This document shows positions 27,137-35,805 of a stretch of 64,000 bases of DNA, one piece after another. This stretch comes from Ruminiclostridium papyrosolvens DSM 2782 (GTDB taxonomy: Bacteria > Bacillota > Clostridia > Acetivibrionales > DSM-1351). Numbering within the stretch: position 1 is the stretch's first letter; the number at the start of each line of letters is the position of its first letter. The stretch covers positions 2,347,001 through 2,411,000 of the forward strand of contig NZ_CP119677.1 of the NCBI RefSeq assembly GCF_029318685.1, read 5' to 3'. The translations under genes were made by a program, and so were the position numbers. A model generated the notes under the pieces. It did no database searches. It had not been told where the DNA came from and worked only from the letters and a program-made list of their open reading frames with translations.

Positions 27137-27245
27137 ATCATATCTATTAATTACTTTCAAAATTAAAGTTAAGAATTATTTTCTTTATTAAGTCCAAATA
27201 GCATTATTAAATCACCAATTAATTATTAACGAAAGGTGATATAAT

Positions 27246-28265
27246 ATGAAAAGAAGTAACCGGATTTTAAGTTTATGTTTAGTATTTACAATGGTTTTAT
27301 GTATTTTTAGTATGGTTATAAAGGAAGTTACGGCAGCATCAAATTACACTACTTGGAAACAATATGATTCAAGTTGGGGAAGCAAAACAGTTGGCAAAAA
27401 TGGAACCATGGCAAACTGGGGATGCAAAATAACAGCGTTAGCTATACTCATGGTTCATTCAGGTGTGGAAAATGAAAGCAGCTTTAATCCCGGTACACTC
27501 AGGGATCGTTATACCAATGCAGGCTATATAAGTTATTCAGATAATATATCCAGTGATGGTAATTTAAGTGATAATGCCGTAAGTAAGACTTATTCGCCTA
27601 ACTTTTATAAGGTTGGTACCGTTGACTATACATATTCCTCTTTTTCCTCCATCCGTTCTTCTATTAATTCTTTATTAAACAGTGGATACTTCGTTGAAGT
27701 AAGGGTAAACAATAATCAGCATTCAGTGGCTGTAAAGGATTGTACAGCTACAGATGTAAATATTATGGATCCCGGATACAGCAAAAGCACATTATCTCAG
27801 TGGGACGGAACTATAATAAAGGCCATTTATTATAAGGCGACTTCAACTACTCCCGTTAATCCGGGAAAAATAAGTGTAACGTACCAAACCTACGATGATG
27901 TTAAAAAAGAATTTTTGTCTAACGTGGTGGATGCACAGAGTTATGCCGGTATCTTTGGACATGATGTTGACTGCCTGTATGCCAGTTTATCCAGCGGAAA
28001 TATCACCTACAAGGTTCATTATAAAGGCGGAAGTTGGCTGTCAGAAGTAACAAACAGAAGTGATTATGCCGGAATAAAGGGTAAACCTATTGATGGCTTA
28101 TCGATAAAAACAGATACTGGAAGAACAATACATTACAGAGTACATTTAAGAGCTTCCGGTAAATGGTTGCCATATGTAACCGGATACAATACAAGTGATT
28201 CTAATAATGGTTTTGCCGGTAGCCTGGGGCAAGAAATAGATGCAATACAAATATATTTGGATTAG
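27246..28265 (+). CDS. Secreted C39/papain-like cysteine-peptidase-type protein with C-terminal repeat domain
   Basis: A Sec signal peptide (residues 1-31, MKRSNRILSLCLVFTMVLCIF ... VTAAS) leads into a domain with a candidate catalytic Cys in NWGCKITALA and His in NNNQHSVAVKDC followed by NIMDPG, the Cys/His/Asp pattern of C39-like folds. Residues about 210-339 form two to three units with recurring YxVHYKGGxWLxxV and YAGIKGKPIDGL elements, probably a wall- or sugar-binding module. It is 339 residues long, with AAAGGTGAT before ATG. The product is exported and may cleave a peptide or cell-wall cross-bridge. No partner gene identifies the substrate. Confidence 0.72.
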   Translation: MKRSNRILSLCLVFTMVLCIFSMVIKEVTAASNYTTWKQYDSSWGSKTVGKNGTMANWGCKITALAILMVHSGVENESSFNPGTLRDRYTNAGYISYSDNISSDGNLSDNAVSKTYSPNFYKVGTVDYTYSSFSSIRSSINSLLNSGYFVEVRVNNNQHSVAVKDCTATDVNIMDPGYSKSTLSQWDGTIIKAIYYKATSTTPVNPGKISVTYQTYDDVKKEFLSNVVDAQSYAGIFGHDVDCLYASLSSGNITYKVHYKGGSWLSEVTNRSDYAGIKGKPIDGLSIKTDTGRTIHYRVHLRASGKWLPYVTGYNTSDSNNGFAGSLGQEIDAIQIYLD

Positions 28266-28285
28266 TACATACGAATACAATCATA

Positions 28286-28322
28286 CAGCCTTGATTCTTA
28301 TATGAGTCAGGGCTGATTATTT
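28286..28322 (+). terminator. Probable terminator hairpin
   Basis: CAGCCTTGA / TCAGGGCTG with a 12-base loop, one G-T pair, followed by ATTATTTG. Confidence 0.6.
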
Positions 28323-28453
28323 GTACACCAAAACTATTTTGCAGTACTACATGATTAACCCAATTGACATGTAAATACTGAAAGAATATACTGATACTAT
28401 AATTTGGTATTTAGGTAATTTATATACATTTATGTATTTTTAGGAGGAATTTT

Positions 28454-29905
28454 ATGCAAAGATTACATATACCTAACTATGTAAATGATAGCTATTATTA
28501 TAAAACTATAAGCTGTTGGGATGCACCTATAGCAATAGCATCAGGATATTTTGAATATGAAAACTATTTTTACTTTTGTGCTTTTTATTCCTTACGACTA
28601 ATATGGGAGACCAATGTTGATAGATTAGATTCAATAAATATCAGACTAAATAAATTAGGTCTAGAATTAGAGACAGTAAATACTTCAAATAGAGAGTTAC
28701 TACTTAGTACCATAAAATCTGTGCTGGACGAAAAATATCCTATAGTTATTTATTTTGATTATTTCAATATGTTCTATTGCGATTTTAATTATAAAAAGGC
28801 GCATGGGCCTCATGGAATTATTATTAATGGCTACAATAAAGAAACATCTACAATTACTATTATGGACTGCTCACATGTTGGTTTTGATAATCCTTTTTAT
28901 TGCCTGACACTGAAAGAAGAAATTTTCTTAGACATATGGGAGGAATCAAATGAATATTTCAGTAATACCCTTTCTAGTTTTGCCAATAAGCTGTACTACA
29001 TTAAACCCCAGAATGCTAAAAAAACTATATATAGTGATTTCAATTTTTTAAAAGATGTAGTAGAAAATAACTATGTTACTGAAGATGATAACTTGATTAG
29101 AAATGTAATTAATAATAAATGTTTTGATATCACTGCGGCCGAGTTATATAAAAGAGATCTTGTTGATTCTACACAGAACATTTTCAAAATACTTGACAGA
29201 ATATATAGTCAATTAGATAAGGACAATACAAACCTAAAAAATTACGAAGATTTTAAAGTGAAGTATTTAAACAAAAGGTCAATAGTATTTTCCAGTTTTC
29301 TTAGAAAAGCTATAAAAAGAAATGTTGATGAAAATGCTATAACTAAGTATACCAATGAAATTCAACCCATCAATAACGATTTTTGTATGTTAATTAATGA
29401 GTTGTACAAAGAATATTGTACAAAAATGGCTACTGATATTTCTATGCAGTGTGACGATGAAAAAGAGCTTATAAACTACGCGTCCGATGCTTCAATAACT
29501 GCAAGCAGTGAGTTGGAAGCATATGGTGTATGCTTTAAAGCAGAAAGAGTTATAAATGGTGAATACAATGGATTTGATACTGATATGTGGATATCAAGTG
29601 ATATAGCTAGTCCCCAATGGTTAATACTGGACTTGAATAAAGCACGAGCTGTTAAAAAGTTTGTAATAATACATGATTTTCGCTCGCCTGAATTATATTT
29701 GATTGATTATTGCATCCAAGGCAGTAATAATATGATTGATTGGACAAATCTGGTGAAGATAGAAGGAAACATTAAAGAACAGACTACAAGCTATGTAGAA
29801 GAACAAGAATACAGGTACTACCGTATTTACATTACTAAACCATCAAAACTGGATAATATGGCCAGAATATTTGGTATAGAATGTTGGGGATATAAGCAAG
29901 AGTAG
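28454..29905 (+). CDS. BtrH/C39-like cysteine-peptidase-fold protein fused to a discoidin (F5/8 type C) domain
   Basis: The 483-residue protein has no signal peptide. The N-terminal domain (about 1-200) has a candidate nucleophile Cys in SCWDAPIAIAS and a His in HGPHGIIINGYN followed by ITIMDC, as in BtrH-like acyltransferases and C39-type peptidases that often accompany natural-product clusters. A helical middle (200-345) precedes a C-terminal galactose-binding-like domain (about 350-481: ASDASITASSE, WISSDIASPQWLILDL, YYRIYIT). A cytoplasmic discoidin domain is uncommon. AGGAGG lies 7 bases before ATG. The family match is by pattern only; an acyl-transfer role is one possibility, proteolysis another. 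Confidence 0.62.
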   Translation: MQRLHIPNYVNDSYYYKTISCWDAPIAIASGYFEYENYFYFCAFYSLRLIWETNVDRLDSINIRLNKLGLELETVNTSNRELLLSTIKSVLDEKYPIVIYFDYFNMFYCDFNYKKAHGPHGIIINGYNKETSTITIMDCSHVGFDNPFYCLTLKEEIFLDIWEESNEYFSNTLSSFANKLYYIKPQNAKKTIYSDFNFLKDVVENNYVTEDDNLIRNVINNKCFDITAAELYKRDLVDSTQNIFKILDRIYSQLDKDNTNLKNYEDFKVKYLNKRSIVFSSFLRKAIKRNVDENAITKYTNEIQPINNDFCMLINELYKEYCTKMATDISMQCDDEKELINYASDASITASSELEAYGVCFKAERVINGEYNGFDTDMWISSDIASPQWLILDLNKARAVKKFVIIHDFRSPELYLIDYCIQGSNNMIDWTNLVKIEGNIKEQTTSYVEEQEYRYYRIYITKPSKLDNMARIFGIECWGYKQE

Positions 29906-29982
29906 CCAAGTCGCGTAAATCAGGAATTCTACATGCAATCAATACTTAATGATACCAAATACAGCAAATAATTAAGTAAAAG

Positions 29983-30010
29983 AGCTTACCGGAATGGTAG
30001 GTTTTTTTGC
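29983..30010 (+). terminator. Probable terminator
   Basis: CTTACC / GGTAGG stem (one G-U pair), five-base loop, then TTTTTTT. Confidence 0.7.
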
Positions 30011-30191
30011 TTATAAGCTGGTTCCTATTAATAATAATAGTGTTAAAGTACCAAATAAAAGGGTAAAAATAGAATAAAGAAGCTACGGCCCTGTCTCAAT
30101 GGCCAAACAACTGCTAATACTTATAAAACCTACGTTTATTTGAGTATGAGAATGGCTTTTAAGTTATTTTATGAAAAGGAGGACTGTTAGC

Positions 30192-30434
30192 ATGAAATCT
30201 ACAGGAATAGTAAGAAGGGTTGATGAACTGGGAAGGATAGTAATACCTAAAGAGACAAGACAAATGTTTTCAATTAGCGAAAGAGATTCTTTAGAAATTT
30301 TTACTGATGAAAATATGATACTTTTAAAGAAATACTCTCCCGGATGTATATTTTGCAGTAATGTAAAAAATCTTACCATATTTAAAGGTAAACACATATG
30401 TGAAGAGTGCAGTCAGGATTTAAGAACGGAGTAA
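30192..30434 (+). CDS. AbrB-family transition-state regulator with C-terminal Cys knuckle
   Basis: ATG 30192 with AAAGGAGG 9 bases upstream gives 80 residues. Residues 1-50 are the AbrB swapped-hairpin DNA-binding domain (GIVRRVDELGRIVIPKETR). The C-terminal 30 residues hold two pairs, CIFC and CEEC, that could bind zinc. Proteins of this kind repress stationary-phase and secondary-metabolite genes in Bacillus and clostridia. It is monocistronic, with its own terminator; it could act on either cluster, but no target can be shown here. Confidence 0.9.
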   Translation: MKSTGIVRRVDELGRIVIPKETRQMFSISERDSLEIFTDENMILLKKYSPGCIFCSNVKNLTIFKGKHICEECSQDLRTE

Positions 30435-30442
30435 TCTGTCAA

Positions 30443-30476
30443 GAAAAAGAACATGTCTTAATGGCATGTTCTTTTT
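30443..30476 (+). terminator. Terminator of the AbrB-family gene
   Basis: AAAAAGAACATG and CATGTTCTTTTT form the stem; the T run is within the 3' arm. Confidence 0.85.
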
Positions 30477-30589
30477 GTGGTACGGGGGAAAATTAACATA
30501 AGAATTAGACAAAAGAGGTTTTTTGATAGTTTTGTAGAAATTATTTGTGTATATGTTGCACACAGTGCTTTACATAATACAGCAAAGAT

Positions 30590-30690
30590 AAAAACGCAAC
30601 GTGAGATTTATCTCGCCAGAGCCGGAAGGTAGCCCGGCCGTGCCATTTTAAATAATGGTGTAAGTAACCCTCCCTCCTTGGGTCGTCCAT
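30590..30690 (+). ncRNA. yjdF-motif riboswitch (azaaromatic-sensing)
   Basis: The leader before the YjdF-family gene is more GC-rich than its surroundings and folds locally: GAGA/TCTC hairpin (30603-30614), GCCGG/CCCGGC (30620-30639), CCATT/AATGG (30643-30658), and a conserved-looking CCTCCTTGGGTC tail just before the ribosome site. Position, gene and element agree with the yjdF RNA motif, which binds many azaaromatic compounds and appears to act on translation. The outer boundaries are approximate. Confidence 0.82.
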
Positions 30691-30731
30691 TCTTTGTTTA
30701 TAACATAATTCATTTTAAGGAGGAAATAGTT

Positions 30732-31148
30732 ATGGGCAAAATACAAGGCAAACTGACAGTGTTTTTTGATGAGCCATTCTGGGTTGGCATTTTTGAAAGA
30801 ATTGAGGATGGAAAGCTTTCGGCAGCCAAGGTAACTTTTGGTGCAGAACCAAAAGATTATGAGGTCTACGATTTCATTTTAAAGCACTATTATGAGCTTC
30901 GTTTCAGCCCGTCTGTGATAACTGCTGTAAAGGATAAAATCATAAATCCGAAACGGATGCAAAGGGATATTCAGAAACAGCTGTCCAACACAGGCATCGG
31001 TACAAAATCTCAGCAAGCGTTAAAATTGCAGCAGGAGCAGAACAAACAAGAACGAAAGCAAATCAGTCGTGAGCATAGAGAGGCTGAAAAACAGCGAATG
31101 TTTAAACTGAAACAGCAAAAAAAGAAGGAAAAGCACAGGGGCAAGTAA
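30732..31148 (+). CDS. yjdF: YjdF-family protein (DUF2992)
   Basis: ATG 30732 after AAGGAGGAAA gives 138 residues; an earlier in-frame ATG (30678) lies inside the riboswitch tail and is rejected. The start GKLTVFFDEPFWVGIFER and the very basic, Lys/Gln-rich end (KQQKKKEKHRGK) are characteristic of YjdF. The function is unknown; regulation by azaaromatic molecules suggests a role in coping with, or modifying, such compounds. It is single, between the riboswitch and a convergent AraC gene. Confidence 0.9.
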   Translation: MGKIQGKLTVFFDEPFWVGIFERIEDGKLSAAKVTFGAEPKDYEVYDFILKHYYELRFSPSVITAVKDKIINPKRMQRDIQKQLSNTGIGTKSQQALKLQQEQNKQERKQISREHREAEKQRMFKLKQQKKKEKHRGK

Positions 31149-31163
31149 TGCTCCTGCTATCCT

Positions 31164-31220
31164 ACAGGTTGGTAAACTCCTTTTGGTATATGATTAATTA
31201 ACCAAAAGGAGTAGTCCTGT
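31164..31220. terminator. Bidirectional hairpin between convergent yjdF and AraC-type genes
   Basis: ACTCCTTTTGGT (31176-31187) pairs perfectly with ACCAAAAGGAGT (31201-31212), and outer ACAGG/CCTGT arms extend the stem. It probably serves both genes. Confidence 0.7.
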
Positions 31221-31230
31221 AATCGCTATG

Positions 31231-32058
31231 TCATTTCTTTGGGTATATACTCGCTGCCTCCTGTGATTTTCTAAAATCTCTGGGACTAACGAAATAAACC
31301 TTACTAAAGGCCCTGTTAAATGTACGGATACTTTGAAAACCACAGTCATACGCAATTTGTGTGATATTTTTATTCGTATTTAAAAGCATGTTTCTTGCCC
31401 AACTTACACGAATACCGTTTATATAATCGCTGAAGCTTACATTCATTTTATCTGAAAACACTCTGGATAAATGATATTTTCCAACACCTAAAGCTCTGGA
31501 CATGTCATTGAGAGATATGGGCTGCATATAATTCTCGTTTATATAATTAATAATATCAAAGATAATATCAAAGTAATTCACATCGGTATTTGTAACGAGT
31601 TCCACCTGCTGCAGTAATCTGGAAATAATAATCTGTATATAAGCTTTGCAGATGGGAGTGCAAACAGGTTGATTCCCAACATGAGTATATTCCTCACAGA
31701 GAGTATCTATAGCATACGGAACATCCTTGTGAAGATTTTCCCTATTAATAAAAGGGTTTTTGGGATGAAACTTCAAAAGGGTGTTAATGAAATCACCTAC
31801 TAGTGCCAAATTCAGTATGACTATAATGCAATTCATTCTTTCTTGGGGCGGAGTATGATAACTATGTACACTGTTGGGAAAAAGAACACAAAGGCCACCT
31901 CTTTTCATTAGGTGTGTGCAACCGTTGACTGTTATTTCAATTTCGCCCTCTTCTACATAGAGCAGTTCAAGCTGAGCGTGAAGATGTGGAAGGAAGTCAA
32001 GACCGTCTTCTCTAAAGATTAGCAAATCCCCAACTCTGTTTTCATAAAATGGAATCAA
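31231..32058 (-). CDS. AraC-family transcriptional regulator of xylan/xyloside use
   Basis: A TTG start at 32058 is chosen because GGAGG lies 7 bases upstream of it, giving 275 residues; an ATG 54 bases further up has no ribosome site. The N-terminal cupin-like sensor domain (HLHAQLELLYVEEGEIEITV) is followed by the paired helix-turn-helix (about 175-270: ISLNDMSRALGVGKYHLSRVF and ITQIAYDCGFQSIRTFNRAF). It is divergent from the GH120 xylosidase gene, with 150 bases between the starts, so it most likely senses a xylo-oligosaccharide and activates that gene. Confidence 0.9.
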   Translation of the reverse strand: MIPFYENRVGDLLIFREDGLDFLPHLHAQLELLYVEEGEIEITVNGCTHLMKRGGLCVLFPNSVHSYHTPPQERMNCIIVILNLALVGDFINTLLKFHPKNPFINRENLHKDVPYAIDTLCEEYTHVGNQPVCTPICKAYIQIIISRLLQQVELVTNTDVNYFDIIFDIINYINENYMQPISLNDMSRALGVGKYHLSRVFSDKMNVSFSDYINGIRVSWARNMLLNTNKNITQIAYDCGFQSIRTFNRAFSKVYFVSPRDFRKSQEAASIYPKK

Positions 32059-32209
32059 TATTATACCTCCACCTACTGCAATATTTGGCCAAAAAATAAT
32101 ACTATATGTCAAGTATTATAAATTGTTATATGCTAAAATTCAATTATAAAATGAAATTAACTAATCTAACCAAATTAATAAAACACAGCATAATAAGGAG
32201 GAAGGTAAA

Positions 32210-34144
32210 GTGAAAAAAGAATTTCATGTTGCGGTGACCGGTTGTGATTTCGCAGAGGGTACAAAAGAGAATCCTTTCAGAACTATATCAAAAGCTGCAA
32301 AGGTAGCTGAAACAGGAGACAAAGTTATTGTTCATCAGGGCGAGTATCGTGAATGGGTAAAGCCTGAACATAGCGGCTACAGCAATATAAACAGAATAGT
32401 ATACGAAGCTGCCGAGGGTGAAAAGGTTATTATTAAAGGTTCAGAGAGAATCCAGAGCTGGGAAAAGGTTGAGGGTACAGTGTGGAAAGCTGTTCTTGAA
32501 AATTCTTTCTTTGGTGATTACAATCCATATAAGGAAATTCTCAGCGGAGATTGGTTAATTTATAAGTCCGACGTTTATCGTCATCCCGGAGATGTTTATT
32601 TAAACGGAGTTTCATTTTATGAAGCTGATTCTTTGGATGAAGTTAAAAACCCGGTAGAGAGAACCGGAGTTGTAGATATCCCATGGACTCAGAAATTTGA
32701 AAAAATTCTGCACCCAGAACAAACAATTTACCGTTGGTTCTGCGAAGCAGATGATGAAAAGACAACTATTTACGCTAACTTTCATGGTGTAGATCCAAAT
32801 AAAGAGCTTGTTGAAATCAATGTAAGAAAATGCTGCTTCTATCCACTCAAAACAGGTCTGAATTATATTACTGTAAGAGGGTTTGAGATGGCACAGGCTG
32901 CATGCCCATGGACACCTCCTACAGCAGATCAACCCGGTTTGTTGGGAGCAAATTGGAGCAAGGGCTGGATTATAGAAAACAACATAATTCACGATGCTAA
33001 ATGCAGTGCCATCAGTATTGGTAAAGAAGCTTCAACAGGACACAATCTATGCACCAGAACACATCAGAAGCCGGGATATCAATACCAGATGGAGGCTGTT
33101 TTCCGTGCTTTGCAGATTGGATGGAGCAAGGAAAAGATAGGTTCCCATATCATTCGTAACAATGTTATTTATGATTGCGGACAAAACGGCATTGTAGGAC
33201 ATATGGGTGGAGTTTTCAGTGAAATATACAACAACCATATTTACAATATTGCAATAAAGCATGAGTTTTTTGGCTACGAGATTGCAGGTATAAAGCTTCA
33301 TGCGGCAATTGACGTAAAAATTCATAATAACCGTATTCATAACTGTTCTCTGGGGACTTGGCTTGATTGGCAGGCACAGGGTGTTCGATTGAATAATAAC
33401 CTGTACTACAACAACGACCGTGACTTGATGGTAGAGGTAAGTCATGGTCCGTACCTTATAGATAATAATATTTTTGCTTCGGATTATACTTTTGATAATT
33501 TTTCACAGGGCGGTGCATATGTAAATAACCTCTGCTGCGGTAAGCTCCATTTAACAAAAGTACTTGACAGATCTACTCCATATCACTTCCCGCACACTAC
33601 CGAAGTAGCCGGAACAGCAGTTGTTTACGGGGGAGACGACCGTTTTTACAACAATATATTTGTTGGCGGAGAAGGCATTGAAAACAGCGGAACAGCAGGA
33701 TATAATCCAAATACTGCTTCCTTTGAAGAATTTGTTGCCACAGTGCTTACTAAGGGAGTTGGAGATTTAGAGGTATTTAAGTTAACCGAACAACCTGTAT
33801 ACATTTCAGCGAATGCGTATGTAAACGGAGCTGAAGGCTTCAATCGTGAAAATAGCAGTTATACTAACAAGACCTTTAATCCAAATGTAAAAATCGTTGA
33901 AGAAGAAAATGCAGTTTATCTGGAGATGAATGTAGAAAGTGATATGCTTGAAATACCAACACAAATCGTTTCTACTGAAACACTTGGTACCGTACGTATA
34001 GTTGATGCTATTTTTGATGATCCTAACGGAAATCCTGTGGTTCTTGACACTGATTATACAGGAAATACCAGAACAGCCAAGCCTGTTGTAGGACCTATCG
34101 AAGGATTGAAATCAGGTTTCAATCGTATTAAAATTTGGGGTTAA
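32210..34144 (+). CDS. GH120-family beta-xylosidase
   Basis: The 644 residues fold as a right-handed parallel beta-helix. The segments IVHQGEYREWVKPEHSGY, VIIKGSERIQSW, FFGDYNPYKE, WTPPTADQPGLLGANWSKGW and GGVFSEIYNNHIYNIA closely resemble what I recall of the GH120 xylosidase XylC of Thermoanaerobacterium. No signal peptide or dockerin is present, so it acts inside the cell on short xylo-oligomers. The start GTGAAAAAAG has AGGAGG at about 10 bases. It has a divergent AraC regulator and its own terminator. Confidence 0.9.
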   Translation: MKKEFHVAVTGCDFAEGTKENPFRTISKAAKVAETGDKVIVHQGEYREWVKPEHSGYSNINRIVYEAAEGEKVIIKGSERIQSWEKVEGTVWKAVLENSFFGDYNPYKEILSGDWLIYKSDVYRHPGDVYLNGVSFYEADSLDEVKNPVERTGVVDIPWTQKFEKILHPEQTIYRWFCEADDEKTTIYANFHGVDPNKELVEINVRKCCFYPLKTGLNYITVRGFEMAQAACPWTPPTADQPGLLGANWSKGWIIENNIIHDAKCSAISIGKEASTGHNLCTRTHQKPGYQYQMEAVFRALQIGWSKEKIGSHIIRNNVIYDCGQNGIVGHMGGVFSEIYNNHIYNIAIKHEFFGYEIAGIKLHAAIDVKIHNNRIHNCSLGTWLDWQAQGVRLNNNLYYNNDRDLMVEVSHGPYLIDNNIFASDYTFDNFSQGGAYVNNLCCGKLHLTKVLDRSTPYHFPHTTEVAGTAVVYGGDDRFYNNIFVGGEGIENSGTAGYNPNTASFEEFVATVLTKGVGDLEVFKLTEQPVYISANAYVNGAEGFNRENSSYTNKTFNPNVKIVEEENAVYLEMNVESDMLEIPTQIVSTETLGTVRIVDAIFDDPNGNPVVLDTDYTGNTRTAKPVVGPIEGLKSGFNRIKIWG

Positions 34145-34171
34145 TAAATAAAGTAAATTAGTTTATTAAAG

Positions 34172-34200
34172 AAGTCCGGGAATTAATCCCGGGCTTTTTT
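34172..34200 (+). terminator. Terminator of the GH120 gene
   Basis: GTCCGGG / CCCGGGC stem, seven-base loop, then six T. Confidence 0.9.
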
Positions 34201-34250
34201 CGTTGCAACAAGTCGAATATATGCTAATAAAATACGGTTATTGTAAATTA

Positions 34251-34259
34251 TGGTATAAT
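34251..34259 (+). promoter_or_regulatory. Extended -10 promoter of the GH18 gene
   Basis: TGGTATAAT, 35 bases before the TTG start; no matching -35. Confidence 0.5.
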
Positions 34260-34293
34260 TTAAGTAAAAAATAAAAGAAAGAGGAGATGTTAA

Positions 34294-35718
34294 TTGAAGC
34301 TTAAATTAGTGGTATTTTCAATAATTGCAGCACTAATGCTTAGTTGCACAGGTATTTTAAGTGTTGCCGCAAATGAGCATACATACAGAAATGTGGCATA
34401 TTTTACTTCATGGAGCGGCTATCAGAGAGCTGCAAAAGTGGGAGATATTAATCCTTCCTTGCTGACACATATTAATTTTGCATTTGCTGATTTATCTGCT
34501 GACGGAGAAATTACAGTTGGAGACCCGTGGATTGATACCCAAAAGCCCTATGGAGATGATACATGGGAAACAGGACTGAAGGGGCATTTCGGACAGTTGA
34601 TAAAATTGAAACAACAACATCCTGATATAAAGACACTTATATCGGTAGGGGGCTGGACATGGTCAAAGAATTTCTCTGATGTAGCGGCTTCAGATACCTT
34701 AAGAAAGTCATGTGCCAGATCAGCAGTAGAATTTGTTGTAAAATACGGTTTCGATGGTGTAGATTTGGACTGGGAATACCCGGTACAAGGCGGTGACAAC
34801 ATACCCCACCGTGCAAACGATGGCGATAACTACATTTTACTTCTCAAAGAGCTTAGAACTGCACTGGATGCACAGGGAGAAAAAGACTCAAAAGAATATG
34901 TTTTGAGCATTGCAGGAGCTTCGGATGCTAATTTTATAGCAAATTGCAAGGTTGCGGAAATGATGAAGTTTCTGGATTACATAAATGTTATGACTTATGA
35001 TTATCATGGTACATGGGATAAAGAAACCAACCACAATACACCCCTATACGCTGATTCAGGTAATCCCAGTGTAGCAGCTACCATTGAGAACTATATTGCA
35101 GCAGGAGTAAAACCCGCCGATTTAAATCTTGGTCTTGCTTTCTCAGGAAAAGGCTGGATTAACGTGAAGGACCCCGATGGTTCAGGGCTGTATAAAAGTG
35201 GAACGGCACCGTCATCGGCTGGGTATGGAAACGGTACATTTGAAGCAGCTGTATTTGATTTTTGGGATATTGCAGAAAACTATGTAGGGAAAAATAATTA
35301 TGTTCGCTATTGGGATGGTGTTGCAAAAGTACCTTACTTATATAACGGCAGTACTTTTATTACATACGAAGATGAGGAATCAATCGGTTATAAAGCTGAT
35401 TATGTAAAGAAAATGGAGCTTGGAGGTACTATGTTCTGGGAATTCTCTTATGACAAAAACTCAGTACTACAGAAGGTCGTTGCCAAGAGCCTCAATGTCA
35501 GTAAAATACCTGATACAGTTCTTTACTACGGAGACGTTAATGAAGACGGAGCATTAGATGCCATTGACTTTGCACTGTTAAAGTCTTTTATTCTGGGAAA
35601 AGGTACTTTGCAAAATATGGCCATTGCTGATGTCAATAACGATGGTAGTGTTGACGCACTTGACATTACAAATTTGAAAATGATTCTATTAGGAAAGGCT
35701 AATCCAAATCCATATTAA
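34294..35718 (+). CDS. Cellulosomal GH18 chitinase with type I dockerin
   Basis: The TTG start has GAGGAG 7 bases upstream. The signal peptide covers residues 1-27. The GH18 TIM barrel (about 30-400) contains the catalytic D154-G-V-D157-L-D159-W-E161 motif, with E161 as proton donor, plus the SVGGWTWSKNF strand and MTYDYHG. Residues about 410-474 are a dockerin: two calcium loops, DVNEDGALDAIDFALLK and DVNNDGSVDALDITNLK, each followed by a helix ending ILGK or LLGK. The enzyme is therefore exported and anchored to a scaffoldin cohesin, where it attacks chitin. A bidirectional hairpin follows. Confidence 0.95.
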   Translation: MKLKLVVFSIIAALMLSCTGILSVAANEHTYRNVAYFTSWSGYQRAAKVGDINPSLLTHINFAFADLSADGEITVGDPWIDTQKPYGDDTWETGLKGHFGQLIKLKQQHPDIKTLISVGGWTWSKNFSDVAASDTLRKSCARSAVEFVVKYGFDGVDLDWEYPVQGGDNIPHRANDGDNYILLLKELRTALDAQGEKDSKEYVLSIAGASDANFIANCKVAEMMKFLDYINVMTYDYHGTWDKETNHNTPLYADSGNPSVAATIENYIAAGVKPADLNLGLAFSGKGWINVKDPDGSGLYKSGTAPSSAGYGNGTFEAAVFDFWDIAENYVGKNNYVRYWDGVAKVPYLYNGSTFITYEDEESIGYKADYVKKMELGGTMFWEFSYDKNSVLQKVVAKSLNVSKIPDTVLYYGDVNEDGALDAIDFALLKSFILGKGTLQNMAIADVNNDGSVDALDITNLKMILLGKANPNPY

Positions 35719-35745
35719 GGGCAAGGTAAGCTGGCATAATATAAA

Positions 35746-35781
35746 CTGTCGCATAAGGGTAGTATAACCTTTATGCGACAG
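35746..35781. terminator. Bidirectional terminator between convergent GH18 and GH26 genes
   Basis: CTGTCGCATAAGGGT and its near-perfect inverse complement (one G-T) with a five-base loop. Confidence 0.8.
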
Positions 35782-35805
35782 CAGATAATTAGTTATATAA
35801 TAATT

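Noticed and set aside
32059-32112. ATG at 32112 as start of the AraC regulator
   Set aside because: No ribosome site, whereas TTG 32058 has a perfectly spaced GGAGG.
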